In this document: piece after piece, positions 16,278 to 23,934 of the stretch
How the letters are laid out: each line of letters begins with the position of its first letter
Numbering within the stretch: the first letter of the stretch is position 1
Assembly: GCA_036676475.1 (NCBI GenBank)
Contig: JAKFCU010000064.1
Coordinates: 1-34,945 of the forward strand
Origin: LC029 sp036676475
GTDB lineage: Bacteria; Bacillota; Bacilli; Aneurinibacillales; RAOX-1
DNA: 34,945 bases
Reading direction: 5' to 3'
The notes under the pieces: generated by a model
What the model was told of the DNA's origin: nothing
What the model saw: the letters and a program-made list of their open reading frames with translations, nothing else
The model's database searches: none
Made by a program: the position numbers and the translations under genes

Positions 16278-17114
16278 ATGAAGAAAAAAGGAATGTTGAT
16301 TGCTGCACTAGCAGTAACTATCATTGCAACTACGGGGTGTGGAGGTCAGGGGCAAGAAGCGAAACCGACTCAAGCAACAGCTCCAACACAAGAACAGGCC
16401 CAGCAGCCTGTTGCTAACCCAGAAGAACAAGTGAAGCAGTCTATTATCGAAGCGAAAAAATGGGCCTTAGAACGTGTCGACGGAATCATTCAGAATACGG
16501 AAGTTTTAGAAAAGGCCATTCAGGATGGGGATTTCGAAAAAGCGAAAGAACAATGGTTGCCTACACAATTGGAATACGAAAAGGGAGAAGCGCTATTTGC
16601 TACGTTATCACCAGAATTGGATGAAACCATGGACGTGAGCACCGAAACTGGTTTTCATGGCATAGAGCAAATCCTTTGGGGCAAGGAAGATCCTGCAGGA
16701 AAGAAAGAACAGCTATTGCAGATTACGGCCACACTTAAGGAAGATGCCAACAAGCTCAAGGCTATTGTGGAAGGTGCAGAGTTAAATGAACAGCTTCTAT
16801 TTGAGGCGATGACAGGGATCCTGCCAGAGCTGGCAGGTTTTGTTGAAGCCGTTTATTCAGGGGAGAGTGTTTCGGGAACAAGAATCGAAGATGCTCGAAA
16901 AGTCTTTGATGGGGTTCAGTTATTCTATGATGCTGTTTCACCAAAAATTGCCGACAAATCCAAAGAAACGGATGAAAAAGTCCGCACTCAAATCAAACAG
17001 GTTTTGGAGGTTATGAAGGAAGAAAAACCGAAGGTAGAAACGGTGGATCAAGAATTTGGAGCCCTCTTTAACCTTATGGTGGAAGCGGCAACGACCATTG
17101 GAGTTAAGCTGTAA
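16278..17114 (+). CDS. Iron-uptake lipoprotein, EfeM/EfeO-like (imelysin, peptidase M75 domain)
   Basis: 278 residues. Signal peptide with lipobox (ATTGC, cysteine at about 21), then a Gln/Pro/Thr-rich linker (about 25-52), then an all-helical M75 domain. The hallmark HxxE motif is present in GFHGIEQILWG, as in EfeO. Canonical EfeO has a cupredoxin domain before M75; here there is only the linker, which is the EfeM form. It probably sits on the outer face of the membrane and binds iron for the permease encoded next. I start at ATG 16278, seven bases after AGGGGG; a frame extending to 16212 would cover the Fur box. The operon is preceded by a perfect Fur site. Confidence 0.85.
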   Translation: MKKKGMLIAALAVTIIATTGCGGQGQEAKPTQATAPTQEQAQQPVANPEEQVKQSIIEAKKWALERVDGIIQNTEVLEKAIQDGDFEKAKEQWLPTQLEYEKGEALFATLSPELDETMDVSTETGFHGIEQILWGKEDPAGKKEQLLQITATLKEDANKLKAIVEGAELNEQLLFEAMTGILPELAGFVEAVYSGESVSGTRIEDARKVFDGVQLFYDAVSPKIADKSKETDEKVRTQIKQVLEVMKEEKPKVETVDQEFGALFNLMVEAATTIGVKL

Positions 17115-17120
17115 ATAGAA

Positions 17121-17155
17121 AGGTACTTGGTCCTACTCATAGGGCCTTTTACCGT
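17121..17155 (+). other. Hairpin between the lipoprotein and permease genes
   Basis: GGTCCT and AGGGCC pair around a six-base loop, with outer GGTA/TACC pairing beyond a small internal loop. Only four T residues lie on the 3' side, so it could be a weak attenuator or a processing site lowering expression of the permease relative to the lipoprotein. Confidence 0.35.
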
Positions 17156-17173
17156 TTTCAAGGGGGAAATGGG

Positions 17174-19342
17174 ATGGAGAACTGGCAAATAGCCTGTAGA
17201 AAGATGGTTTTGGGGTTTTTGGTTCTGATGCTTCTATGCGTTTCGCCTATGCCGATTAAGGCTGAATCCGATACTTCTTACGGCATGACGTTTCGTAAAA
17301 TACAAACGCTTCTGCTTAATCAAGATGAACCATCAATAATTCAAGCAAAACAATTATTCGAAGGCTTAGTAAATGATGCTAACAATGAAGATGAGCAGAT
17401 GAAGCAGCAGATATTAGATCATTTTGATCAGCAAGAAGCAGAAAAAATTTCGGTCAAGATGTATCATTTGTCTTATTTAGGGGTGAAGCAGGCACTAGAT
17501 CAAAAAGATATAGAACAAGCAGCGAAGTGGTTTGAAATTCGTGAGCAAAAGATCAAGTTTAGTAAAGAAGCCACCCCAGGACTTCAGGCTATTGTGGAAC
17601 TAAAGCAGGATTCTAGTAAAATAGATCGCTTAAAGCCAGTGATAGAAAAAGATTTAAAGGAATTGTATGTCATTAAATTAAAGGATGCTATAGCAGACGC
17701 CCAGGCACCGCTCAAAGCATTTTTGTACTTTGAAATGGTAGAGCAGGATTTACAGCAGGGGGATTTATTGCCTGATCAAGTCAAAACCATGCGGGCCATT
17801 TTGGAGAATGCTAATCAACAAGGAAAATGGCTAGATTCTGATCAAAAGAAGCTAAATGAAATCCTCGCAACTTATTTTGCGAAACAAGTTTCTCAAGAGG
17901 ATTTAAAAAACCAAGCGAAAAAAATGTTAACTTTGCTTGATTATACCCAGCGAAATTGGGAGGTTGCCTTAAAAGAGGAAAAGGTATTTAATGCGGTAGA
18001 GTACGCAGAATTGCAGGCCTTTAGTAGGGAATTACAGCAACGGTTTCGTCAAATCCATGATGCTTGGCCAAAAGAGGCGCTGATCATTGAGCAGGATTTG
18101 GAACAGATCGATCAAGCATTGAAAAACAAACAATTGAAAGAAGAAATCAATCCAACTCTTAATCAGTTGATGGAAAAGCTGTCACAAGGAGCAGGGGTAT
18201 CCTTACCCAAAGCTTCAGGAGGGGAGACAACAACTGATCCACAGAAGATTTTGCAACAAACGTTATCCGTTTTGGAAAAGTCTAAACAAGCTTACCTGGA
18301 TGGGAAACAGCAAGAAGCCTATGATTTGACATTTGATGCCTATTTTGTATTTGAACCGCTGGAAACGAAGCTGTCTGTCAAGGATAAAGGGGCCGTGCAA
18401 CAGATCGAGCAGTCATTTGCAGAACTTAAAGCTTCGATTCAAGCGAACCAACCGATTGACTCCCAACTTGAACAGCTCAAAGATCAATTAACCAAAGCTG
18501 TGTCAGAACTAACGGCCACAACAAATGGTTGGGGGGTATTTGTTCAGTCGCTAATCATTATTGTACGTGAGGGATTTGAGGCGATCATTATCATTGCCGC
18601 TTTGATCGCTTACCTTGAAAAGACAAAGCAGGAGAAAAAGTACATTTACTATGGCGCTTTATCCGCCATTGTGGCTAGTCTGGTTTCAGCCTATCTGATT
18701 CGTGCCGTTTTCCAACTGAGTGGGGCTAATCAGGAGGCCATCGAAGGCTTCACCATGTTAATTGCTGTCGCCGTGCTGTTTTATGTCAGCTATTGGATGA
18801 TCAGTCAGGTGCAAGGAAAAAGATGGCAGCAGTATATTCAAGGAAAGATGCAGACTTCGATTGCCAAGGGAAGCTATATCACCATGGGATTTGTTGCCTT
18901 TCTTGCGGTATACCGTGAAGGCTTTGAAACGATTTTGTTCTACCAAGCTTTATTTTCTTTAGGTGAAAACGAAAGCATGATCATATACGGTTTTGCTGTG
19001 GGAAGTTTACTTCTGGCTGCCCTTTATCTGGGACTATCTCGTTACAGCGTCAAGATCCCGATTAAACCTTTCTTTTTAGGCACTAGTTTTATATTATATT
19101 TTATGGCTTTTAGCTTTTCCGGTCATGGTATTTTTGAGCTGCAAGAAGGCGGTTATGTCACAGCCACCTATCTTACAGGCTGGCCTACTATTTCTTTGCT
19201 GGGAATTTATCCAACAGTTGAGACGATGATGGCACAATCTCTTTTGGTGTTTGCCGTGATCGTGGCTCTTGGATGGATGATTTGGAAGAAAGGAGCATCA
19301 AAGAATGAGAAAAAAGCAGTGGATTCTTCCTATTCTTCTTAG
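17174..19342 (+). CDS. FTR1-family high-affinity iron permease with long extracytoplasmic domain
   Basis: 722 residues. A signal peptide (about 8-31, ending PIKAES) is followed by a helical extracytoplasmic region of about 420 residues, rich in Gln, Lys and Glu. The FTR1 membrane domain (about 452-712) has roughly seven helices. Both iron-translocation motifs are intact: VREGFEAIIIIAAL at about 464 and YREGFETILFYQAL at about 580. FTR1 proteins move Fe(III) coupled to ferroxidation; EfeU is the bacterial member. The Bacillus EfeU I know is about 480 residues, so the external domain here is much longer. The ribosome binding site AGGGGG is seven bases before the ATG. The 3' end overlaps the cytochrome gene by 38 bases, a strong sign of co-expression. 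I avoid calling it efeU because of the unusual partners. Confidence 0.9.
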   Translation: MENWQIACRKMVLGFLVLMLLCVSPMPIKAESDTSYGMTFRKIQTLLLNQDEPSIIQAKQLFEGLVNDANNEDEQMKQQILDHFDQQEAEKISVKMYHLSYLGVKQALDQKDIEQAAKWFEIREQKIKFSKEATPGLQAIVELKQDSSKIDRLKPVIEKDLKELYVIKLKDAIADAQAPLKAFLYFEMVEQDLQQGDLLPDQVKTMRAILENANQQGKWLDSDQKKLNEILATYFAKQVSQEDLKNQAKKMLTLLDYTQRNWEVALKEEKVFNAVEYAELQAFSRELQQRFRQIHDAWPKEALIIEQDLEQIDQALKNKQLKEEINPTLNQLMEKLSQGAGVSLPKASGGETTTDPQKILQQTLSVLEKSKQAYLDGKQQEAYDLTFDAYFVFEPLETKLSVKDKGAVQQIEQSFAELKASIQANQPIDSQLEQLKDQLTKAVSELTATTNGWGVFVQSLIIIVREGFEAIIIIAALIAYLEKTKQEKKYIYYGALSAIVASLVSAYLIRAVFQLSGANQEAIEGFTMLIAVAVLFYVSYWMISQVQGKRWQQYIQGKMQTSIAKGSYITMGFVAFLAVYREGFETILFYQALFSLGENESMIIYGFAVGSLLLAALYLGLSRYSVKIPIKPFFLGTSFILYFMAFSFSGHGIFELQEGGYVTATYLTGWPTISLLGIYPTVETMMAQSLLVFAVIVALGWMIWKKGASKNEKKAVDSSYSS

Positions 19343-20765
19343 CGTGGCTATGCTTATTGCATTCACCTATTTTTATGAATGGGATCGCACCCAAATAGAT
19401 GACGAACCCGTTGTCAAGGCAGCAGAAAAACAGTCCAAGGACTTTGGCTTGTCTAATGTAAAGACCATTTCAGGAGACCCGGTTAAGGCACATCTTTTAC
19501 AGGACTCCGCTTCGTGTGCAACGTGTCATCAGGCTTCATACGAAGAATGGCAGGTTTCTGCTCATGCACGTTCTGCCGTCAATGATCCGATTTACGAAAA
19601 TCATGAAGATACGTTTGCCGTACCTGACTTAGGTGAGGACGGCATTACTTTCTGTGCCGGATGTCATACTCCCGAGGCTGTCGTTACGGGTTCGGTAGGA
19701 ACAACCAAGTGGAGCAGCTCTAAGTATGAGCGTGCCGGTACGTCTTGTATTATCTGCCATGCGATTGGAGACGTGTATAACGATCCAAAACAGGGGGTTC
19801 CAGCAGATGCCTCCTATGTGATAGCGCCAGAGAGAGCGCAAATTTATCCCTTCGATCAAGAAGAGTCCAAAACCTTGCAGAATTATTTGCTGCGATCCGC
19901 CCCTAAGCGGCATGCTGCGGATTTTTCGGCTAAGCTTTACAGGGAAGCACAATATTGCTCCACTTGTCATACCCAAGCGGCTCCTAATGGGAAGATTGAG
20001 CAGGATACTTATCGAGAGTGGCAGAATAGCCCGTATGGTGATGCCAATTCCAAAGAATTTTCCACTTGTATTACTTGCCATATGGCCGCTGTACCTGGAG
20101 AGCCCGAGACAATAGTCGGGGGACAAACAACGAATGGCGGCAAAGTAAAGGATCAGGTGTTGAGCCATCGCTTCGTAGGGGCTAATCAAGCGTTGCCGTA
20201 CTTTTATGGCGATCAAGAGATGTTTGAACTGACAGAGCAAATGCTGCGTTCTGCAGCCGAAATAGATATTGTAGATGTGAAGGTTGAGAAAGAAAAGCTA
20301 CAATTTAAAGTGAAGGTGACAAACAAAGGAGCAGGCCATAATCTGCCGACAGGTGCTACAGACCTTCGACAGCTATGGATTGACGTAGAGGTGCTGGATG
20401 GTCAGGGCAACCTATTGTTCGCTTCCGGGAAATTGGATGAAAAGAAGGAGATTCAACCGGAAAGTGTGATTTTTAACTCTCGATTTTACGATAAGGAAGG
20501 CAAGCTGATTGATCATCACCAGGTTTGGAGAATCGAAAGAAGGGAAGATAACCTGATCCCTCCAAAGGAATCCAAGTATGGGGAGTACGCTGTTCCTTTA
20601 GAAAATAATTTGAAGAACGTAACCGTTCGGGCGAAGCTTCGTTACCGGATTGCCCCACAATATTTTGCCAATGTCACCTTAAGGAATTTTGGTGACCCAG
20701 GTACAGACCGATCCCTTCCGATAACTGACATTGATCAAAAGGAGAAGGTGATTCCCCTTGACTAA
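19305..20765 (+). CDS. Membrane-anchored pentaheme c-type cytochrome
   Basis: 486 residues. An N-terminal signal anchor (about 6-23) leaves the rest outside the cell membrane. Five CxxCH heme-binding sites are visible: CATCH 71-75, CAGCH 117-121, CIICH 148-152, CSTCH 218-222 and CITCH 255-259. Spare histidines (63, 87, 100, 203, 288, 335) could be distal ligands. The spacing CxxCHxxxYEEWxxSxH and the later KGAGHNLPTG are typical of the cytochrome c554-like multiheme group. The C-terminal part (about 310-480) is beta-rich without hemes. AAAGGAG precedes the ATG, and the gene overlaps the permease by 38 bases and the next gene by 8. A role in moving electrons to or from iron at the surface is inferred from this tight linkage and the Fur box; a different acceptor is possible. 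Confidence 0.88.
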   Translation: MRKKQWILPILLSVAMLIAFTYFYEWDRTQIDDEPVVKAAEKQSKDFGLSNVKTISGDPVKAHLLQDSASCATCHQASYEEWQVSAHARSAVNDPIYENHEDTFAVPDLGEDGITFCAGCHTPEAVVTGSVGTTKWSSSKYERAGTSCIICHAIGDVYNDPKQGVPADASYVIAPERAQIYPFDQEESKTLQNYLLRSAPKRHAADFSAKLYREAQYCSTCHTQAAPNGKIEQDTYREWQNSPYGDANSKEFSTCITCHMAAVPGEPETIVGGQTTNGGKVKDQVLSHRFVGANQALPYFYGDQEMFELTEQMLRSAAEIDIVDVKVEKEKLQFKVKVTNKGAGHNLPTGATDLRQLWIDVEVLDGQGNLLFASGKLDEKKEIQPESVIFNSRFYDKEGKLIDHHQVWRIERREDNLIPPKESKYGEYAVPLENNLKNVTVRAKLRYRIAPQYFANVTLRNFGDPGTDRSLPITDIDQKEKVIPLD

Positions 20766-21186
20766 GCTTGCTTTTATAACATCCATGTTGGCGGCAATAA
20801 CGGGATTGGGCTTGATGATCCCTGCTAGCCCAGCTTATTGGCCGTATTATTCAACGATATTAGTTGTCCATATTATCGTAAGCCTTCTATTATCTTTGGT
20901 CATGATTGGGGTAATGTTAACGCATGTTCGGAAAGCTGTTAAACTTGCTACGAAGGGGAAGGCGAGAAAGCAATCGGGCCTGTGGTATTTAGTGGTGATT
21001 ATGCTGGCGATTGGCTCCGGCGTGTTTATTTCGGTTCGCAGCGGCTTTGCCGTTTCGTGGGTTCTTCCCTTGCATCTTATCGCGGGGGTATGGTGTTCCT
21101 TAATGGGATGGAAACACTCGGTGAAGAAAACAGTTAAACCCTTGGTTAACACTCAATATGAATTGCAAAAAGACACAGGCGCTTAA
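20758..21186 (+). CDS. Four-helix membrane protein, probable diheme b-type cytochrome
   Basis: 142 residues with four predicted helices (about 4-24, 32-55, 74-92, 101-119). His38 and His56 lie at opposite ends of helix 2, and His106 and His120 at opposite ends of helix 4. That is the arrangement of two bis-histidine hemes b, one near each face of the membrane, as in cytochrome b561-like and formate-dehydrogenase gamma-like proteins. The start is TTG 20758, behind GGAGAAGGTG, overlapping the end of the pentaheme gene. It is last in the operon. It could link the quinone pool to the external cytochrome. I do not recognise a named family with certainty, so the function is inference from histidine placement and context. 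Confidence 0.65.
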   Translation: MTKLAFITSMLAAITGLGLMIPASPAYWPYYSTILVVHIIVSLLLSLVMIGVMLTHVRKAVKLATKGKARKQSGLWYLVVIMLAIGSGVFISVRSGFAVSWVLPLHLIAGVWCSLMGWKHSVKKTVKPLVNTQYELQKDTGA

Positions 21187-21205
21187 GTCCTGTGTCTTTT
21201 CCTTT
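21166..21205 (+). terminator. Terminator of the iron/cytochrome operon
   Basis: AAAAGACACAGG (21168-21179) and CCTGTGTCTTTT (21189-21200) form a strong stem that overlaps the last codons of the b-type cytochrome gene. Confidence 0.8.
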
Positions 21206-21306
21206 CTCATGGTGGCATTGGGTATAAGCCTTCATTTCCGATAAGTCGAACCATGTCTGTATTGATGTATAGTTGTTTGCAAATATTAATATAAAATTCA
21301 TGATAG

Positions 21307-21340
21307 GAGCATCAGGGCCAAGTGGCTGAATGCTCTTTTT
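21307..21340 (+). terminator. Second plus-strand terminator before the NarK-PAS gene
   Basis: GAGCAT (21307-21312) and ATGCTC (21330-21335), with inner CAG/CTG pairing, followed by five T residues. It lies upstream of the FNR-type promoter, so it insulates the next gene or ends a short transcript from 21206-21306. Confidence 0.65.
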
Positions 21341-21354
21341 ATTTATGTCTAATT

Positions 21355-21397
21355 TGTGAGAAAGTTAACACCGGAAATTTTACATATATATTAAAAT
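21355..21397 (+). promoter_or_regulatory. FNR-type promoter of the NarK-PAS gene
   Basis: TGTGAGAAAGTTAACA (21355-21370) matches TGTGA-N6-TCACA with one mismatch. TAAAAT (21392-21397) is a good -10 that puts transcription start near 21404. The dyad centre is then at about -41.5, the exact class II activator position, and there is no -35, as expected. This predicts oxygen-limited expression. Confidence 0.65.
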
Positions 21398-21449
21398 ATT
21401 ATCAATAGACAACGTTTACAAATGAACTTATATAAAGGAGACATCAAAG

Positions 21450-22982
21450 ATGAATAGTAAAAATACTCAATTAACTTTACAAACCCTAAGTTTAGTGTCC
21501 GGATTTATGGTGTGGGTCCTTTTATCCTCTTTAATGACTTTTATTAAGGATGATATAGCTCTAACTCCGGATCAAATTGCCTTGGTTACCTCCGTTCCTG
21601 TCATTTTAGGCTCCTTATTGCGTATCCTGTTTGGTTTTTGGACGAATCGCTTTGGAGCAAGGAAAATGTTTATCTTCAGCCTCCTTTTTCTGCTTTTCCC
21701 TGTTTACTATATCAGTCAAGCGGAAAGTTTTATGGAGTTGCTCATTGGAGGGATCCTGCTTGGGATTGGCGGAGCTAACTTTTCCATTGGTGTTACATCC
21801 CTTCCTAAATATTTCCCGAAAGAAAGACATGGATTTGTAAATGGAATCTATGGTGTAGGGAATATGGGAACCGCGATTACCGCCTTCTTAGCCCCAATTC
21901 TGGCAGGTACACTAGGCTGGTCCATTACTACGCAGCTATTTATGGTTCTTCTTGTTGTTTTTGCCCTTTTAAACTTTTTCTTCGGGGACCGACATGAGGA
22001 GAAAGTAAAAGCGCCATTGATGGTGCAAATCAAAAGTGTCTACCGGGACGAAAAGCTTTGGTTTCTTTCCATCTTCTATTTTATTACGTTCGGTTCTTTT
22101 GTCGCTTTTACCATTTATTTGCCTAACTTTTTAGTAGCCCATTTTCATTTAGATAAAGTGGATGCAGGTTTACGCACAGCAGGTTTTATTGCTCTATCTA
22201 CTTTAATTCGTCCCCTTGGGGGTTGGCTGGCCGACAAATTCAATCCGTTTAAAATTCTGATGATTGTTTTTGCTGGACTAACCTTTTCAGGGATCTTACT
22301 TTCTTTTATGCCTTCCATTACTTTCTATACGATTGGTTGTCTAGCTATTGCGTTCTGCGGAGGGATTGGAAATGGTACGATCTTTAAATTGGTTCCACTT
22401 TATTATTCTAAGCAAGCGGGAGTCGTTAACGGGATTGTAGCGGCGATGGGCGGCTTTGGCGGATTCTTTCCACCACTTATACTTGCACTTCTTTTCAATT
22501 TGACAGGGCATTATGCCATTGGTTTTATGGCTTTATCGCAAGTAGCCTTAGCCAGTTTAATCCTAGTGATTTGGATGTATTACCAGGATAAGCTCAAATT
22601 GAAGGATCAGATATTTGAGTATTCTTTTGAAGGGATTATGGTGACCGATACAAAAGGGAAAATTAGTTTGGTAAACAAAGCATTTACTACCGTGACAGGT
22701 TATGAACCCGATGAAGTGCTGGGTAAGAGTCCGCGAATTTTAAAATCTGGACATCATGATCGTCAATTTTACATAGAGATGTGGGAAACTCTCAAAACCA
22801 ATGGCTTATGGCAAGGGGAAATTTGGAACCGGCGGAAAAATGGAGAAGTCTATTTGGAATGGTTAACGATTAGCGCCATTCAAAATGAGGGTGGGGAAGT
22901 CAAGAATTACGCAGGAAGGTTTAGTGACATCACAGAATATCGACAGATAAAGAAAGATAGCATAAAACCGCAGGGAGGTTGA
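21450..22982 (+). CDS. NarK-like nitrate/nitrite transporter fused to a PAS domain
   Basis: 510 residues. Residues 1 to about 385 are a 12-helix major-facilitator transporter of the nitrate/nitrite porter group: FGFWTNRFGARKMF, LPKYFPKERHGFVNGIYG VGNMG and the signature GGIGNGTIFKLVPLYY are visible. Residues about 393-503 are a complete cytoplasmic PAS domain (FEGIMVTDTKGKISLVNKAF, TGYEPDEVLGKSPRILKSG, the closing GRFSDITEYR). No kinase, GGDEF or other output domain follows. AAAGGAG is well placed before the ATG. A terminator overlaps the stop codon, so the fusion is not a frameshift artefact. It may sense redox state, ligand or membrane potential and gate transport. The FNR-type promoter fits nitrate respiration. 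Confidence 0.88.
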   Translation: MNSKNTQLTLQTLSLVSGFMVWVLLSSLMTFIKDDIALTPDQIALVTSVPVILGSLLRILFGFWTNRFGARKMFIFSLLFLLFPVYYISQAESFMELLIGGILLGIGGANFSIGVTSLPKYFPKERHGFVNGIYGVGNMGTAITAFLAPILAGTLGWSITTQLFMVLLVVFALLNFFFGDRHEEKVKAPLMVQIKSVYRDEKLWFLSIFYFITFGSFVAFTIYLPNFLVAHFHLDKVDAGLRTAGFIALSTLIRPLGGWLADKFNPFKILMIVFAGLTFSGILLSFMPSITFYTIGCLAIAFCGGIGNGTIFKLVPLYYSKQAGVVNGIVAAMGGFGGFFPPLILALLFNLTGHYAIGFMALSQVALASLILVIWMYYQDKLKLKDQIFEYSFEGIMVTDTKGKISLVNKAFTTVTGYEPDEVLGKSPRILKSGHHDRQFYIEMWETLKTNGLWQGEIWNRRKNGEVYLEWLTISAIQNEGGEVKNYAGRFSDITEYRQIKKDSIKPQGG

Positions 22983-22998
22983 ATACCTGTGGTTTTTT
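22964..22998 (+). terminator. Terminator of the NarK-PAS gene
   Basis: AAAACCGCAGG (22964-22974) and CCTGTGGTTTT (22986-22996) pair with one G-T pair; a T run follows. Confidence 0.8.
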
Positions 22999-22999
22999 C

Positions 23000-23103
23000 A
23001 CTCATCGGAAAGTATTTATTATACGCAGAAGGCTACGCCACTAACTTTCTTATACTTATCGGTCAAGTATTATACGTAGAAGGCTATGCCACTAACTTTC
23101 TTA
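23000..23103. repeat. Interspersed repeat, units B1 and B2 in tandem
   Basis: B1 (23000-23052) and B2 (23054-23103) share the frame ACTTATCGG...AAGTATT(ATT)ATACG-AGAAGGCTACGCC ACTAACTTTCTTA with several point differences. GGAAAGT and ACTTTC at the ends of B1 are inverted, and GGC/GCC forms an inner hairpin. Confidence 0.8.
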
Positions 23104-23187
23104 GTTGCAAAATGGTCTAAACATTTGTATAATTATTTTTAAAAACTCATATGGAATTACTTGGTTATAGGAAAGGGAGGGGTTGCG

Positions 23188-23868
23188 ATGGCACAGTTGT
23201 CTCAACAAGTCATATGGATCACAGGGGCTGGGACGGGATTAGGCAGGGAGCTTGCTATCTTATTGGCTCAAGAAGGAGCTACAGTAATCGCTTGCGGAAG
23301 AAGAGTACCCAAAATCGAAAAGTTAAAAGAAGAACTGCAACTAGGGGAAGATAAGTTCTTCGCAAAATCGGTTGATGTGTCCCAGGAGCAAGAGGTGAAG
23401 ACCTTCATTGAGCAAGTGATTTCACGATTTGGACGAATTGATGTGGTCATCAATAATGCAGCAGTTTTTGAGAATAGTTCCATTCTTGAAACAAGTCTAG
23501 AGTCATGGAAATATCAATTTGATAATAATACTCTAAGTACCTTTATTGTCAGTCGGGAATGCCTTCCTATTATGAGAAAGCAGAAAGCCGGGCAGATTAT
23601 TAATTTGACTTCCCGATTAGCCCAAACGGGCGGAAATGGATTTGCAGCTTATAGTGCAACGAAAGCAGCCATTGAAGCCTTTACCTTCTCCTTGGACGAA
23701 GAAGAAAGACAGAATGGAATTATTGCCCATGTGGTTAATCCAGGCGTCATGAAAACCCATATGCAGGCGATTGGATCTGACCCGAGTCATGTGGCTAAAA
23801 AGCTGGTCAGGTTGATCAAGGAGAATCGGCAACCTACAGGGAGAGTCGTTGACTTGGATCAGGAGTAA
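23188..23868 (+). CDS. Short-chain dehydrogenase/reductase
   Basis: An NAD(P)-dependent oxidoreductase of the classical SDR family, 226 residues, resembling FabG-type 3-oxoacyl-ACP reductases and related alcohol/sugar dehydrogenases. Cofactor motif TGAGTGLG (12-19), the structural NNAA motif, catalytic Ser142, Tyr155 and Lys159 (YSATK), then NPGVMKT. I start at ATG 23188, five bases after GGAGGGG; an open frame extends to 23161. The substrate cannot be told. It stands alone between repeat units and a strong terminator. Confidence 0.9.
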   Translation: MAQLSQQVIWITGAGTGLGRELAILLAQEGATVIACGRRVPKIEKLKEELQLGEDKFFAKSVDVSQEQEVKTFIEQVISRFGRIDVVINNAAVFENSSILETSLESWKYQFDNNTLSTFIVSRECLPIMRKQKAGQIINLTSRLAQTGGNGFAAYSATKAAIEAFTFSLDEEERQNGIIAHVVNPGVMKTHMQAIGSDPSHVAKKLVRLIKENRQPTGRVVDLDQE

Positions 23869-23893
23869 GCAGAGTTCCATAACTAATAAAAGA

Positions 23894-23934
23894 GAAGGCA
23901 ATTCGATCTTTCGGGATCGAATTGCCTTCTTTTA
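23894..23934. terminator. Bidirectional terminator between SDR and lipoprotein genes
   Basis: GAAGGCAATTCGATC (23894-23908) and GATCGAATTGCCTTC (23915-23929) form a perfect 15-base stem with a six-base loop; TTTTATTTT follows. Confidence 0.9.

Noticed and set aside
16278..17114. Full EfeO
   Set aside because: No cupredoxin domain before the M75 part; only a low-complexity linker.
19305..20765. EfeB-type DyP peroxidase or NrfA nitrite reductase
   Set aside because: The five CxxCH motifs exclude DyP, and the CxxCK active-site heme of typical NrfA is not present.
23000..23103. CRISPR-like array
   Set aside because: The units are adjacent with no unique spacers, vary in sequence, and there are no cas genes.
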